This document shows positions 34,241 through 46,975 of a stretch of DNA of 64,000 nucleotides, one piece after another. The position numbers were made by a program, and so were the translations under genes. Position 1 is the stretch's first letter. The number at the start of each line of letters is the position of its first letter. This DNA comes from Desarmillaria ectypa. Taxonomy: Eukaryota > Basidiomycota > Agaricomycetes > Agaricales > Physalacriaceae. Below the pieces are notes generated by a model. The model was given only the letters and a program-made list of their open reading frames with translations. It searched no databases and had not been told where the DNA came from. The stretch is from NCBI GenBank assembly GCA_030407005.1, contig JAUDYN010000001.1, forward strand, positions 1,550,001-1,614,000, written 5' to 3'.

Positions 34241-36627
34241 CACCCAGTTCACGATTGCCTCCTCCTCCGAGGGGAGTACAGATTCGAGACCCCTGACTCC
34301 CAGGCCCTCCTCTGCCCGTGCACATAACATGTGAGCAGTTCTACTCCAGTACCAGATGGAATGATCCACCACTGCCATCACAGCGGCCCAGGAATATGCG
34401 TGGGATGTTCGGCTTGCACTCAATGACCTCCCACCCACTTACCCCAGTCCTCCCCCTCGTCCCCCAACCCCTGCCCTTTGCCAGCAGCACTGGCATGTAC
34501 AATCTCACTTGCCCTCCCCAGACAGTGACAATGGGTCCATCCACCTTGGACCCCGAAACCCTGACAATCCTGCATTGGATCATAACCACCCCTACGGTCC
34601 TTGGGGCTGTGAAACCTGGCCCAGAGGAGGGTCAATCTCCACCTCCTCACTCCCCATTATCAAAATCTCCAATAGCGAGTCTGACAGAGAGTACGACACC
34701 TCAACCCCAGCCTCTCCTCATGCCCCCAATGACCTCTTCAACCCAAATGGGGGGGATTTCATCTGGCCCGACCTCTCCGAGGTCGATAGAAGACTCTTCG
34801 GTCCTTTCTGGACCACTGCATGGGAAGTTCGATGTCAAGACATTGAAGCAAGAGATCTCTGGGATGAGCCTAGAATCGAGATGGACAAGTGGCTGGCCCT
34901 CAACCGAGGGGACCCCATTCGAGTCTCAATACAAGGCCTCAGTTAGGCCAACATCATTCATGCCCAGATTTGTGCCAACTGCAACTGGAGCATATTCTGC
35001 CCCTCTGCAGGGGATCTATTTCCAGGGCTTTGGCCCAGAGATCCAGAGGAGCAGCAAGAATTGGAGAGGACCCTCCAGCATCTATGAAGGCTGGAGGTGG
35101 CAAGAGAGGAGTGATTGGGGGCAAAAGCCCCAGTACGATACATTAATCTACAATACAGGTTATTATGGCAGGCTAGACTACCACCAGCCCCAATACGAAA
35201 TACATCCAGATCATCCCCCAGATACCCCAGTCACGAACCCACGACCACTTCCCAACTTGCCCCCACATCATCGGGCGCATCACCAAGAATACCACCCCTA
35301 TCAGGGTGGTAGTCTTCTCTTCGCAGGGGCAGGAGAAGATATGGAAGCAGAAGGAGTCCCTGCAGGAAATGCCACTGCAGGGGCGTCAAGAACCCCTGCC
35401 ATGGCAGAAGAACTCCATCAGCAGATGAAAACTGTGCTGATAGAGAAGGAAAAGTGCATTGCAGAGATGCGTGAAGAACTCAACAGGGAGGAGTCTGCCC
35501 GCAAGATGATGACAGACTACCTCTGGGATCAAGAGAAGGGGAAGGAGCCAGAGAGAGGAAGACCATCAGGTGAGCCGCCAAGAGGCTATCCAGGTCTAAG
35601 GCTGGATCAATATTCAATCCCAAGACCACCCCCCAGCAAGGGTCCTCCCAACCCTATTCCCAATCCCATCAGGAACACCACCACTAATGCCCCTTACTTG
35701 GGCATCAAGCCAACTCTCGTCAAGGTCCCCTCTCCATTCAAGGGAGACCATGATGACATCGAATGCTTCATGGGCAATTGCATCACCTACTTTGAAGTGT
35801 TCCATCACTATTTCCAGGTGCCATCACACCTGGTACTATTTGCAATGTCTCATTTCAAAGGTGCCACCAAGGATTGGTGGGTCTACAAGAGACCCAAATA
35901 TTGGGTAGGCAACTCCTACGATGGGACTGCCACCCACTTCAGATACCCTGACTGGGCTGACTTCGTCAACCTAGTCACATGACAATTTCGGGATCCCACT
36001 ATTGAGGAGATCCATGAAAAGCAGATGTTCGACCTCCACATAGGAGTGCAGCCCGCCTCCCACTACTTCCAGAAGCTTGAGGAAGAAGCCAAGCTAGTGA
36101 GCAGAAGAACTGATGAGGCCAAACGTGGCATGATGGTGAAGGCAGTGTGACTAGGAGTTCCTAGTTCATATACGACCTTTATTTCAAACATAGGTGTGAA
36201 TATCCCATGCTCATATCCAGAGTGGAAGGAATGCATCCTCCGGATGTATGAAGAGAGACAGTGGAAGTGGGTCTTTGACCAGACCACCAGTATGCCTCAG
36301 GACGGCCAGAAGCAGGGCCCATGTCCCTAACAACAGCAGCCCAGCAGCAAGAACACCACTAGGGCAACAAGTTCCTCAGCCCCAAAGCTGACTGCGGGTG
36401 GGAATACCAGTCATGATGCTGAAACTGGTAAGTGGACGATGCACAGAGGGGGGGGGAAGCCCATGGACTTAGACTGGCAACGAGCCAAGGGGCACTGCTT
36501 TAGGTGTAATGAGAAGGGACACCTGAGCAGAAACTGCCCTATGAAAGAGAAGAATGTGGTGCAATATGTGGGGCCCACTGATGCAGTGGTGCTGAGCACC
36601 TCCAAAGTTGAGGAGATAAAAGACTAG
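34241..36627 (+). pseudogene. C: rest of ORF0 and gag
   Basis: ORF0 is open at 34509-34946 with the conserved block seen in A (WPDLSEVDRRLFGP to LNRGDPIRV), ending in TAG. Gag is open in the +1 frame at 34318-35982, covering GYHPYQGG, the coiled coil and the gag domain; it then breaks at TGA codons that are CGA in A. The zinc knuckle is intact (CFRCNEKGHLSRNC, near 36500-36541). C has neither of the two extra bases that break gag in A. It ends ATA-AAA-GAC-TAG at 36616-36627. Confidence 0.85.
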
Positions 36628-36659
36628 GTCGACAAGGGTTCAATTCCCCTTGCTCGACC
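36616..36659 (+). promoter_or_regulatory. gag/pol junction hairpin of C
   Basis: TAG at 36625-36627; hairpin 36627-36659: GGTCGA-CAAGGG, loop TTCAATTC, CCCTTG, bulged C, TCGACC, then A-A-G. All 12 pairs are intact and the outer stem differs from A by compensatory changes. The pol (-1) frame is open through it. Confidence 0.75.
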
Positions 36660-36746
36660 AAGTTAAAAGGTGTGTCCTCAGTTTCTGCGGGTTGGACTGA
36701 TTACTATGAAAACAGACAATTACATACAAAAACAAATATATCTATC

Positions 36747-39700
36747 ATGACTTCACAGAACCTGAACCTGAAGACAAAACAAGAATCAACAAATAAAAAC
36801 AGGTACATCATTCTTCTAGAAGATGCTGACACAAATATCTGTAGTAACAACTCCCGAACCTCCGACAGACTGGAGCAGGATTTGCCAGATGGTGCTGGCA
36901 CTGCAACAAAGTCCAATGAGCCAAGCTCACTGGATACACTGCTGAGCAATCAGCAATGGGCAGAGACCAGTAGGCAGGACTCCTTTGGGCCTCCCAGAAG
37001 TCTGACTGTCCCAGTATCCTCCTCAAGCAGAGGGGCAAGCCCACCAGTTCCGCCAGGGTTGGCAGAGGACCAGGACGATGCCTCTAACCAAGGCCAGCAA
37101 CAAAGCCCCAGATGAACCAGTCCAGGCAGAAGAAAACCTGACGAGGCTGAGTATCCCACCAGGCCGGAGAGTCACAGGATCAAAGCCGACAGGAAGGAAG
37201 TCACTAGCACCCAGGTGATAGAAAGGGGACAGTTGTACCCAAACAATGGGCATGATGGTAGCATCAACTGGGAGTCAATGACCAAGGAAATTCAAACTCC
37301 ATTGAAAGTGGTGCTGGCCAAAGAACACAGGAGCACTGACCAGGAATATGAAGGCAAGCTGGCTGACAAATTCCTATCAGTGGCTGTGCTCTGCCAGGAG
37401 ATATCCCGTGCTCAGGAACCTGCTAGCACCCAGGCAGTAAAAAGAGGGCAGTTCAGTAGAACAACCATCATCAAAATATCTGATGAAGAAGATGATACGG
37501 CTTTTAGGATCTGGCAAGCCAACTAATCCAAAGCCAGTATCCTGATATCCAAAGACCTCCAAATGCATGGAGAGACAATGACTCAAGGATTTCCAAATGC
37601 AAGGGGAAGTATCGAACCTGACACCTATCCTAACAAGGGGGTATCAGAAACTTCTGAATGTATAGGGAAGTACAGAACACCAGAAGCCTTCCAATGTACT
37701 GGGAAGCAAGACAAGTCTTCCAAATGTACAGGGAAGCAGAATGATCTCCAATGGTTCAGACTATTCGGGATTGATTGGACTCTGTGCACAGTTTGCAACT
37801 CCAAGGATTTGGCAGTCACCAAAGTGGTTCTCTCCATTTGGGTGCACCTCAAACAACTTGGAGAAATCGATGATGAGCTCATTCAGAGCTTAAGAACAGG
37901 AGGGAGTATAGCCCAAGAACAGCTCTATGAACTACACGAACTGATCTGCTATATCCACGGTACTAGAAGCTCAGGCTGAGACTTCTTGGTGGATATCCAA
38001 CTTTCCCCATGTACCAGGAAACAGACGCTGACAACCCGAGCATTGTTAGATAGTGGCTGTACAGGCAGCTCTATCAACTGAACCTATGTCCAGCAACACT
38101 GGTTGGACACTAGGAAGGCCACCACCCCAATACCAGTCTATAATGCCAATGGAATGCGCAATAAGGCAGGTGATGTCACAGAATTTGTGGAACTCCGAAT
38201 GACCATCGGGGACCACAGTGAACAAATTGACCTTGCGGTCACTGATTTGGGTTCCAAGACTGTGTACTTGGGCCATGATTGGCTTAAATGCCATAATCCT
38301 TTCATTAACTGGAAGGTGGGAACCTTGACATTCAGACGATATCATTGTGTTCAGAACCACTTCACCTTGCTGGATGCAGATGAAGAAGACCAATGGGATG
38401 AAGAACTAGAGGAAGGTGAAAGTATTCTTGCTGTCAACATGCAAGAAAAAATCATCCTTCATGCTGTCCATCATGTGAATGAACTGGCAGCAGCTGCAAA
38501 TGCAGAAAAACCAAAACAGACATTCAAGGAGCTCATGCCTCCTCAGTATCAAAGCTTTAGAGATTTATTCTCAAAAGAAAGCTTTGACGAGTTACCCGAA
38601 AGAAGACCTTGGGACCACGCTATTGAGCTGGTCCCCAACACGAAATCGACTTTAGACTGTAAAGTCTACCTGCTCAATAGAAATGAGCAAGAACAACTGG
38701 ACAAGTTCTTGGATGAAAACTTAGACTCAGGACAAATCCGTCCCTCGAAATCTCCCTTTGCCTCCCCTTTCTTCTTTGTCAAGAAAAAGGATGGCTCTCT
38801 ACGACTGGTTCAGGATTACTGGAAACTGAATGAAATGATGATCAAGAATTGTTATCCCCTTCCCCTCATTTCTGAGCTCATTGACAAATTACAGGGAGCC
38901 AAGTATTTCTCCAAACTAGACATTTGCTGGGGATATAACAATGTCCACATCAAGGATGGAGATGAAGAAAAGGCCACTTTTAGGACTAACCAAGGACTCT
39001 TTGAGCCAATGGTCATGTTCTTCAGTCTTATGAATTCACCAGCCACATTCCAGTGGATGATGAATGATATATTTAAGGATTTGATTGCTGGAGGAAAAGT
39101 TACCATCTACCTCGATGATATCCTTATCTTCATGAAATCCCTGTCTGAACACTAAGACATAGTTTGACAGGTTCTCCAACACTTAAGGGAGAACAGGTTG
39201 TTTCTCAAAGCCAAGAAATGCAAGTTTGAAGTGCTCGAAACCAAGTACTTAGGGGTCATCATCAGTAAAGATGCTATCTGCATGAACCCAGTCAAGATTG
39301 CAGGCATAGCAGAATGGCCCACTCTGATGAAGAAGAAGGAATTACAGTCCTTCCTAGGATTTACAAACTTCTATTGCAAATTCATCTGCGACTATTCCAA
39401 GATAGTGCGTCCCCTAACTCAGTTAACCAGAAAAGTAGACTGGGCATGAGGATCAGAACAGGAACGAGCATTTCATCAACTCAAGAAGTTGATGATGACA
39501 AACATAGTTCTTATGATTCCCTCGGATGATGGAAAGTTCCAAGTAGAAGCTGATGCTAGCAATGGAGCCATTGGCACTGTCCTGAGCCAAGAAAAGGATG
39601 GGAAATAGAGACCAGTAGCCTTCATGTCAAAAGTGCTCACAGTCACTGAGCGCAACTACGAAATCTATGACAAGGAGTTGCTAGCGATCATGCTAGCTCT

Positions 39701-41672
39701 AGAAGAATGGCATCATTATCTCATGGGCACCAAAGAGACAGTGGAGATCTGGACTGATCATCAAGACCTTCAATACTTCTGAAAACCCCAGAAGTTGAAC
39801 CACCGACAAGCTCGGTGGGTTACTGAATTAGCAGAGTATCACTTTGTCCTTCAACACAAAGCTGGAACCATGAACCAGAAGGCCAATCTTCTCAGCAGAT
39901 GAGATGATCATGATCAGGGAAAAGAAGATAATCAAGACATTATCATTCTCTCCCCAGAACATTTCAGAGCATTGGTACTACCAACCAACAAGGAAAGAAT
40001 CACATGTATAAGAGACACAACAAGACAAAAGGACCAGTGGGACCAAGGGATTGAGAAGTCCCTTAACTATGAACGAGGAATAATCCAGGAGAACGAACTC
40101 CTGTGGTACGATGGACGAGTCTATATCTCTAAAGACTCAATCTTGCAAGGTGAGATTATTTCACAATACCATGATCATATCACTGCCAGACACCCAGGAA
40201 TCGCCAAAACCAAGGAACTCATTCTTCATGAGTATTGGTGGCTGAAGATGAAGAAGGATGTCGAGTCTTATATCAAGGGATATGAGACCTGTCAACAAAC
40301 AAAGAGTGACATGCAGGCCAAGGCTGTGCCTCTTTACCCAAACATAATACCAGACATGCCATGAACTCATGTCTCAGTGGACATGGTCACTGGACTCCCA
40401 GAGTCAGAAGGATTTGATGCTCTACTCATCATCATAGACTGCTTCTCCAAGAACATTCTTCTCATTCCCTGCAATGAAGAGTTATCAGCAGAAGGATGGG
40501 CATTAATGCTCTGCTACCATGTCTACACAAAGCATGGTATGCCACAAGTGATCATATCCAACTGAGGACCCCAGTTCATCTCAGCATTCATGAAGAAACT
40601 CTACCGAATGCTAGACATCATGCAGAATGCCTCGATGGCGTACCATCCTCAGACTGATGGACAAACAGAGAGAGTCAATCAAGAGGTTGAAAAATATCTT
40701 TGTATCTTTGTCAACCATTGACAGACTGATTGAGTAACATGGCTACCCCTCACCAAATTTGCTCACAATAACCAAGTTCACTCAGCCACAGGCAAAAGTC
40801 CCTTCATGGTCCTATATGGATGCAATCCCTGACTCATTCCTGAGTCATTGCAGAAAACCAGTTTTGCCAATCTGGCAGCTGTCAACTTTACAAAAACCAT
40901 GGCCAAAGTCCATAAAGAGGTCCATGATGCCTTGGAGAAGGCAGCAGCACAAATGAAGGTGCAGTATGACAAGAGGAAAAAGTCTCCATGGGAGTATCAA
41001 ATCAGAGATAAGGTCTGGCTAGACACCACCAACCTTCATCTCCCTAGACCCAAGAAAAAGCTCAACAACAAATGAACAGGACCATTCAAGATCATTGAGA
41101 AGTCAGGAGCAGCAGCATACAAGTTGAGATTGCTGCCCCACTGGAAGATTCACCCCCAGTTCAATGAGAAGTTGTTAACTCCCTACATCGAACCTTCATT
41201 CCCCAACCAGCAGCAACCACTGCCTCCTCCTCCGGACCTCATCAATGGTCAAGAAGAGTACAAAATCGAAGAAGTCTTGGACTCGCACACCAGAAAGGTA
41301 TGATCCAAGAGAGGACAACCATCTAGGGAAGTCACAGACTACCTAGTCAAATGGAAAGGATGAACCCATGAACATAACTCATGGGTTCAAGAAAATGAGA
41401 TGACAAACACCTTGGAAATGATCCAAGAGTATCAGGCTAGCATAAACCATGCCATATACACTCTAAAAATTGCAACCAAGGACAAAATAGTGGTCAAGAT
41501 ACTGGACCATGAATATTTGGAACATGGCGATATAGCCTATCTCGCCAAAAGAAAGGATGGATACACCAAATGGATTGTAAATCCAGATGAAGAAATATGG
41601 AAGAAACTGATTGATCAGTACTGGATCAGTCAAATCGAAACACAATTCGACACCCCAGGAGAAGAACCTTAG
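36747..41672 (+). pseudogene. C: pol
   Basis: Collinear with A pol from ATG 36747 (again ATGA) to TAG 41670-41672. The protease keeps DSGCTG (near 38050), followed by a TGA where A has an Arg codon. RT keeps YLDD (near 39115). RNase H, the integrase zinc region (40170-40300), the integrase core, chromodomain (41260-41400) and tail are recognisable. It is broken by about two dozen stops, nearly all TGA or TAG replacing CGA, TGG or CAG codons. The zinc region reads SYIKGYETC, so one Cys is lost. Confidence 0.9.
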
Positions 41673-41704
41673 CAGTCAGGATGACTGCTTTAACAAGGGG
41701 GTAA

Positions 41705-42122
41705 TGTTATGATTTTTCCATTATCTAATCTTATCTGAGTCACATCCATGACTCATCCATCTAATCTGCCACCGTTTCCAATTTGTATCTAGCTACTCAC
41801 TGACTGTAACCCTCATTCTCACTGTCTGTCACCCCAGATGCTTTCTATTGGACCAATAATCCTTCCAGACCATCCAACCTCGACACTGTTCCAGCATGGA
41901 CTGAATCGTTTCACCTAAATATATTACCATAGAAATAGTATATAAACAGAGTAAACTACATTGTTGTACTCTATCTTTCAACTAAACTTAATCCATATAC
42001 TTCTTACTTGCACAACACTAAAGACCCGGCCTAACTCTCTCATTTGGGTAACTGTTCGAATGCATAACAGCCCAGAGGGAACAGCTGACACCCAAGTCAC
42101 ATGCCTAAGACAGGCTCTAACA
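41705..42122 (+). repeat. 3' LTR of C (418 bp)
   Basis: TGTTATG...CTCTAACA, preceded by the hairpin GCAGTCAGGATGACTGC and AACAAGGGGGTAA. TATATAAA near 41939. The right target duplication CCAAT is 42123-42127. Confidence 0.95.
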
Positions 42123-42944
42123 CCAATTGTGGCCTAAATAGATTGCTTTAGAGCCCAAATCCATTATAGCAAGGTCAATTCATTCTGTATATTCACTAAT
42201 AGTCATTCTGAGTTTGATGAACTCAGTAATGTTGCCAGCTTTGTTATGGGTTCTGTCCACATTATATACAGGAATTGGGGCAGTGGCTTGTCAGGTATCT
42301 AGGCCATGATCATGGATATAGACACAATTAATTGAGCTACCAGTACAGCCACTATTGAGTAGGACTCTGGTAATAAGAATCTTCTTTCCTGTACATGGAG
42401 TAATTTGTATATTAATCATGAAGTCCCTTTTGGAACTCTTGGTGCCATGGATATATTGAATAGGTTCTTGAAGCTCATAGAGGCATTCTCATGCCTCACT
42501 TCCTTCATTCTGCAAGTTCTTGACAAGTTCCTCAGTGATCTCACTAAGTCATTTGAGATGAACCCAAGTAGAAAGTGCAGCCTTAGCAGTAGCTATGGTT
42601 TTAGCCATTTGGTTCAGCCTTGGTAGACACTTGACATACCCTCCACAGTCCCTGGCAAAGCAGAACTTGACTCCTCTGGGGGTGCTAAGATATTTGGCTT
42701 CAGAGGCCCAAAGGCATTCTACCAACTTGTCTTAGTTCCAGGCATAGCCCATATTACATTGCCAGCACCATCTGGCAAATCCCATGCTTCATCAGAGGAG
42801 TAGGATTTAGTGTAAATTGTTGTGTCTTCACACTTAGTTAGTGCATTATATCAGTTCATGGGTTTCAATTCTTTTAGTGCATTCAAATCCTACAGATACA
42901 TAAGCCTGACCAGCAGAGACTGAGAATGCACCAATAGAAGTCTT
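42123..42944 (-). pseudogene. D: protease and pol N-terminus
   Basis: Continues the D pol interrupted by C. The minus strand shows DLGSKAIYLGHNWL at the break, the protease catalytic region near 42340-42370 (LLNSGCTGS, so the Asp codon is altered to Asn), and the acidic N-terminal spacer up to the junction hairpin. Stops are frequent. Confidence 0.8.
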
Positions 42945-42988
42945 GGTCACACAAGGGGAATCAAGCCCTTAGTGACCTATCCTTTTAC
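42945..42988 (-). promoter_or_regulatory. gag/pol junction hairpin of D
   Basis: Minus strand: GTA-AAA-GGA-TAG, then GGTCAC...GTGACC as outer stem around an inner stem AAGGG/CCCTT. The outer stem differs from A and C at both sides of several pairs yet stays fully paired. Confidence 0.7.
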
Positions 42989-45505
42989 TTTCTTGATTTT
43001 AGCATCACTCTTTTCCTCTTCTTTAGTGACTGCCACTGACTATATATCCTTATACTCCTTTTTTTTTGAGCAATCCTTAGCCATGTGGCCCTTCTCATTG
43101 CATCTAAAGTATTGTCTCTCCATCTTGCATCAGTCAATCTCCATAGGCTGTCCTGATCCTCCATACATTGTCTATTGGCCCATAGATATATCCTATCCAG
43201 GACCTGTGCTTGTTGCTGGTTTTAGGGCTATGAAACTTGATGCTCTAGCAGCTGGTTTACTACTAGGGTGTGGTTGAGGTTGTAATCCATCCTTCTTGAC
43301 ATTGTCATAGAGAATTCCAGAGGTCTGATTGAAGACCTATTTTTATTGATGCTCTTTGTACATTCAAAGAATTTGCTCTTTCTATTTTGAGTATGAGCAG
43401 GAAATATTGACACCCATATTCAAAATGAAGGTTATATATGAAGAGGGAACTCCAATTCATATAGTCTTGACTATAGTGCCATGTTCACTTTTATCAGTCT
43501 ATTTTCCAGCTGATTTAGCCTCTTTTTCCAGCTTCTGAAAGTAGTGGCTGGCTGACTGTGTCCTCATTTATAGATCAAACATCTTCTTTTTATGTATTTC
43601 CTTGATTGCTGGGTCCTGAAACTGTTGTGTGACAAGTTTAATGAACTCCTCCCAACTCAAATATCAGAAGTAGGCAGTGACTCTGGTGAAGTTGTTGATG
43701 ACCCAGTATTCAGGTTGCTTGTAGACCCACCAATCCTTGGCAGGAACTTCAAAGTGAGATGTCACAAATAGGACTAAATATAATAGCAGCTGAAAATAGT
43801 GCCAAAAGACCTCAAAGTAGATGATGCAGTTGCCTATGAACCTCTCAATATCATTGTGGTCTCCTTTGAATGGCTTTGGAGACTGGACAAGAATGGGCTT
43901 AATGCCCAAATAGGGTGCTTCATCAGGTGCATTCCTGACTGGGTTTGGATATGGGTTTAGGGGAGCTTGTCCTAGAGGGGTCTTGAAATGAAATACCTAT
44001 CAGGTTGCAGGGGCAGTTTCTTCAGTGCTTCTCACAGTCTTCCATACTCTGGCTATTTTCCTTTGTTTAGGAGCTGCCAGAATTCTGTGTGGAGGTTTCA
44101 TGCTACCTCAGCTGCCTCTAGTTCTTGATGGAGTTCTGTTATCCATTGCCTCTTTTGGCCAGTTGTTCCTTGGCCATTTGTATCTGTTCTTCAATGGTTG
44201 GTTGTGAGAGTTCAGTGGGTGCTAAACTTGATCTGAGGTCTTCTCTCATGCCTGCAAATAGAAGACTTCCTTCCCAATAGAGATAAAAGTCTGATTGTCA
44301 AAGTCAGCTTGCCAGAAGAGAGTCAGGAAGGGATCTGGGTTGCTATATTGGCATGTCTGGAGGGTAGTTGGCATATGACATGTATTAGAGCTGGAATGAT
44401 TCCAGCCTAGCATAGTATCCTGTGCTGTATGTAAAATTATTAAAGTCTAGCCTCCCTCCCATCAAGGTCTGGCTGGTCTCTCTCTCTTTGAGCCAATGCC
44501 TGAAGGGCATGTTCCAACTCTTGCTGTTCATCTGTGGTTCTTACTCATAACCTGGATATTCTATTCTCTGCTGATGGGGGATATAGTTTCTGGTTCCGGT
44601 TTGTGTGAATTTGGGCATATATGATGGCACCAGCCCCAGACTCTCTGATTGGTTTCCCTCAGTTGAGGGCAAGGTATTCATCCATGTCAGGACAAATCCT
44701 GGGCCAGGCCATTCTAGTCTCGATATCTCTTCTTTGAAGCTCTCATGCTTTGCTTTGGAAGAGACTAAGCTTGGTCAGTATTTGAGAGGTCTGGCCACTT
44801 AAAGTCAGGCCCCTCAGTGTTGAGGGGGTTATCAGCATTTTGAGGAGTGGCTGGGGTTGAGGAGTCACTGGAGAGCTTGACAAAAGGGAGGGAGAATGAG
44901 GAGTTGCTATCCTCTCCATCATCAGGCCATGAGATTCATTCCTGGGCAGTGGCCCAGAGATCATGTAGATGATTGGGATGGAGTATACCCATCCCAGGGT
45001 CATTTGCATATCATATCCTTGCACTAGCTGGACATATGAGCACATAGAGGGGGAGAACTCACTGGAGGTTTGGAACCTAGCCTGTAGGTCCCACACATAT
45101 TCCTCTGTGATGGAGGGTCATTCCAGCCTGTGCTGAGAGTGTTGGTTAGTCTCTTGACATGTTGGAAATTCATCAGAAGACTGTAGGATAAAGGTGATCC
45201 TGTAGCAGAGGAGGACCTCTTTCTGAGAGGGTGCCAGATTTATGGGATCCACCTGGGTAGGGGTTGGTCTTCTAGATAAGACATAATGTAGAGGGAGTGG
45301 AGGGGTCTCTGTGGTTGTAGGACTTGTTGTCTGCATAAATAATTTTGAATTTTCTCTCCCCATGTCAGAAATATGAGCACAGTGAAGAAGACAAGCAAGA
45401 AGACACTGCCAATAATGGTACTAAGAGCAATAGTTTGAGTTGGTTACAGTTTGTTGGTCATATGAGGTTGTTTCTTCACAGCTGACAGTGAAGAAACAGA
45501 GGTGA
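42980..45505 (-). pseudogene. D: gag and ORF0 remnants
   Basis: The minus strand shows a zinc knuckle in which the first Cys is now Tyr (YFRCNEKGHMAKDC, near 43065-43110). The gag domain is at 43664-43909 (PFKGDHNDIERFIGNC), then coiled-coil and Pro-rich regions, and the ORF0 membrane segment at about 45370-45450 (TIIGSVFLLVFFTVLI-like). Numerous stops make it inactive. Confidence 0.8.
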
Positions 45506-45518
45506 ATCTTTCAACTAA
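45506..45518 (-). other. Primer binding site of D
   Basis: Minus-strand TTAGTTGAAAGAT pairs 13 of 13 with the LTR 13-mer at 45653-45665. One spacer base separates it from the LTR. Confidence 0.85.
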
Positions 45519-45519
45519 T

Positions 45520-45917
45520 TGTTAGACCCACAGTCCACATGATCTGCAGACTTGCATAATCTATTAGACTGTCTTATGTTTGAACAATCACCCTATGGTC
45601 ATAGCTACAGTCTTCTGATCTAAGTGTGGAGGATATGTGGTATGAAGAAACTTTAGTTGAAAGATGAGGAGTACACAGCATAAACTACTCAACTTATATA
45701 CCAAAAGGAAGATCTAAATATATCATAGTAATCATAAGGTGTCTATACAGAAAACAAGGAATATCATGCTTATCATGCAACTATGGCAAGGTTATTATGC
45801 AGTGCAACAACAAGTATTGATGGATACCAGATGTCAATCAATAGACAAAGGATGGGATCAGATAAGATAACAGAAGATAAGATAAGATAAGAGTGAAAAA
45901 TAGAAAAAATTATAATA
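45520..45917 (-). repeat. 5' LTR of D (398 bp)
   Basis: Minus-strand TATTATA...CTAACA with TATATAAG (45700-45693) 35 nt from the 13-mer. CTGAG (45918-45922) follows as target duplication. Confidence 0.92.
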
Positions 45918-46216
45918 CTGAGCATCATGAAGATGCTTCTATGAGGCTGAATGGTGATATAGTGTTGTGGGAGATAAATATTGGGTCAGAGAGTGGGGTT
46001 ATATTGGTTGGTGTGGAATGCATATATTATATATCAGTATATTTCATGATGGTAGCAGATGATTATAAGGAAGAGGATGAATGTCCCTATTACAGCTAAG
46101 ATGGCTATTATGAGGATTGTGTGGGTCTGTATAGAGATGTCAGTGGTGGTTTACATTTAGTCTTCAACAGCATTGGTGGTCACTGGAGAAGAGGGAAAGA
46201 GAAGCTTTGAGCTAAT
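45918..46216 (-). pseudogene. H: leader and start of ORF0
   Basis: This 300-bp piece matches the corresponding part of J (61055-61350) base for base except for transitions. It includes the primer site TTAGCTCAAAGCT (minus, 46215-46203), exactly complementary to LTR bases 46382-46394. H is cut at 45918 by D; the rest of H, apart from 13 bp at 19977-19989, is missing from this window. Confidence 0.8.
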
Positions 46217-46619
46217 TGTTAGACCCAAACTCTATTGGACAACAATGGTAAACACTGGGCTGTATTGCATTCATACAGTCATCCAATAAGTCCACTTAAT
46301 GTTGTCAACTAAGAGTCAAGACTAAGGTTATAGCCTTAGATCAGAGGAGGAGTCAACAAGTAAAGTTTGGTATGATTAAACTTAGCTCAAAGCTGGAGAA
46401 TATACAGCAAGAGCTATGCTACTTATATACTAAAGTATGGGTTCTAATGATAGATGGTTATGCATGTGTCTATGTGTGGAACAAATGGAAACAATAGTAT
46501 AGTGGAACAACTGCAGTGAGTCATAGTTCCATGTCCTTGGAGATGCTGAGATTAGATATGATAATCCAGCACCTTGATAAAAGATAAGATAAACATGAAA
46601 AATAGGTGAAATCATAATA
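46217..46619 (-). repeat. 5' LTR of H (403 bp)
   Basis: Minus-strand TATTATG...CTAACA; TATATAAG (46429-46422). Same length as the J LTR and clearly the same family. Inserted in the 3' LTR of I; right target copy TCAGA (46620-46624). Confidence 0.88.
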
Positions 46620-46943
46620 TCAGATCCAGTGAAGAGAGGCTTAAGTCTTTAGCTGAGTTCTTTAGAGAGAGATGATGGTATAGATAAACTTTAGTTGAGA
46701 GCTGGAGTATTACAGTGAGAACTAACTAGTTTATATATGAAAACTGGGAACTAATTATAGGCATGTCCATGAATGAAACAATGAAAGTCATCCATTAGGT
46801 GAGCAACCATCATGAACCATGAACATAATAGTTACAAAGTGACAGTGATTGCCATGGATAATGATGGGGATCAAGATGCTGATAAGTGCTAATGATAAGA
46901 TAGGCATATAGGGATAAGATGAGATAATGGAAAAATCATAACA
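46620..46943 (-). repeat. 3' LTR of I, 324-bp part
   Basis: Corresponds without length difference to 58308-58631 of the other I LTR. The missing ~94 bp were separated when H inserted. TATA-like sequence near 46730. Confidence 0.88.
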
Positions 46944-46975
46944 TTATCCCCTTGTTAAGATAGTTGTCCCAACTG

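Larger units (their letters stand above)
24102..42122 (+). mobile_element. Element C: gypsy element with an inserted inverted-repeat block
   Basis: Outer LTRs 24102-24520 and 41705-42122 are flanked by perfect CCAAT duplications (24097-24101 and 42123-42127), so one insertion event in D is certain. Internal C sequence is 24521-24873 and from about 34241 to 41704; a ~9.4-kb foreign block lies in gag/ORF0. C is closest to A and K1 in protein sequence and of middle age: its two LTRs differ at about 6% of positions by eye, mostly ancestral CpGs that became CA in one LTR and TG in the other. Confidence 0.93.
19990..45917 (-). mobile_element. Element D: decayed gypsy element split by C and a solo LTR
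   Basis: The minus-strand element runs from its 5' LTR (45520-45917) to its 3' LTR (19990-20357). CTGAG occurs at both outer edges (19985-19989 and 45918-45922), proving one insertion. Within it, element C sits in the protease codons (CCAAT duplication) and a solo LTR sits in RT (CCTGA duplication). LTRs are 368 and 398 bp because of an indel, and roughly 90% alike by eye, so D is old. Confidence 0.93.
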
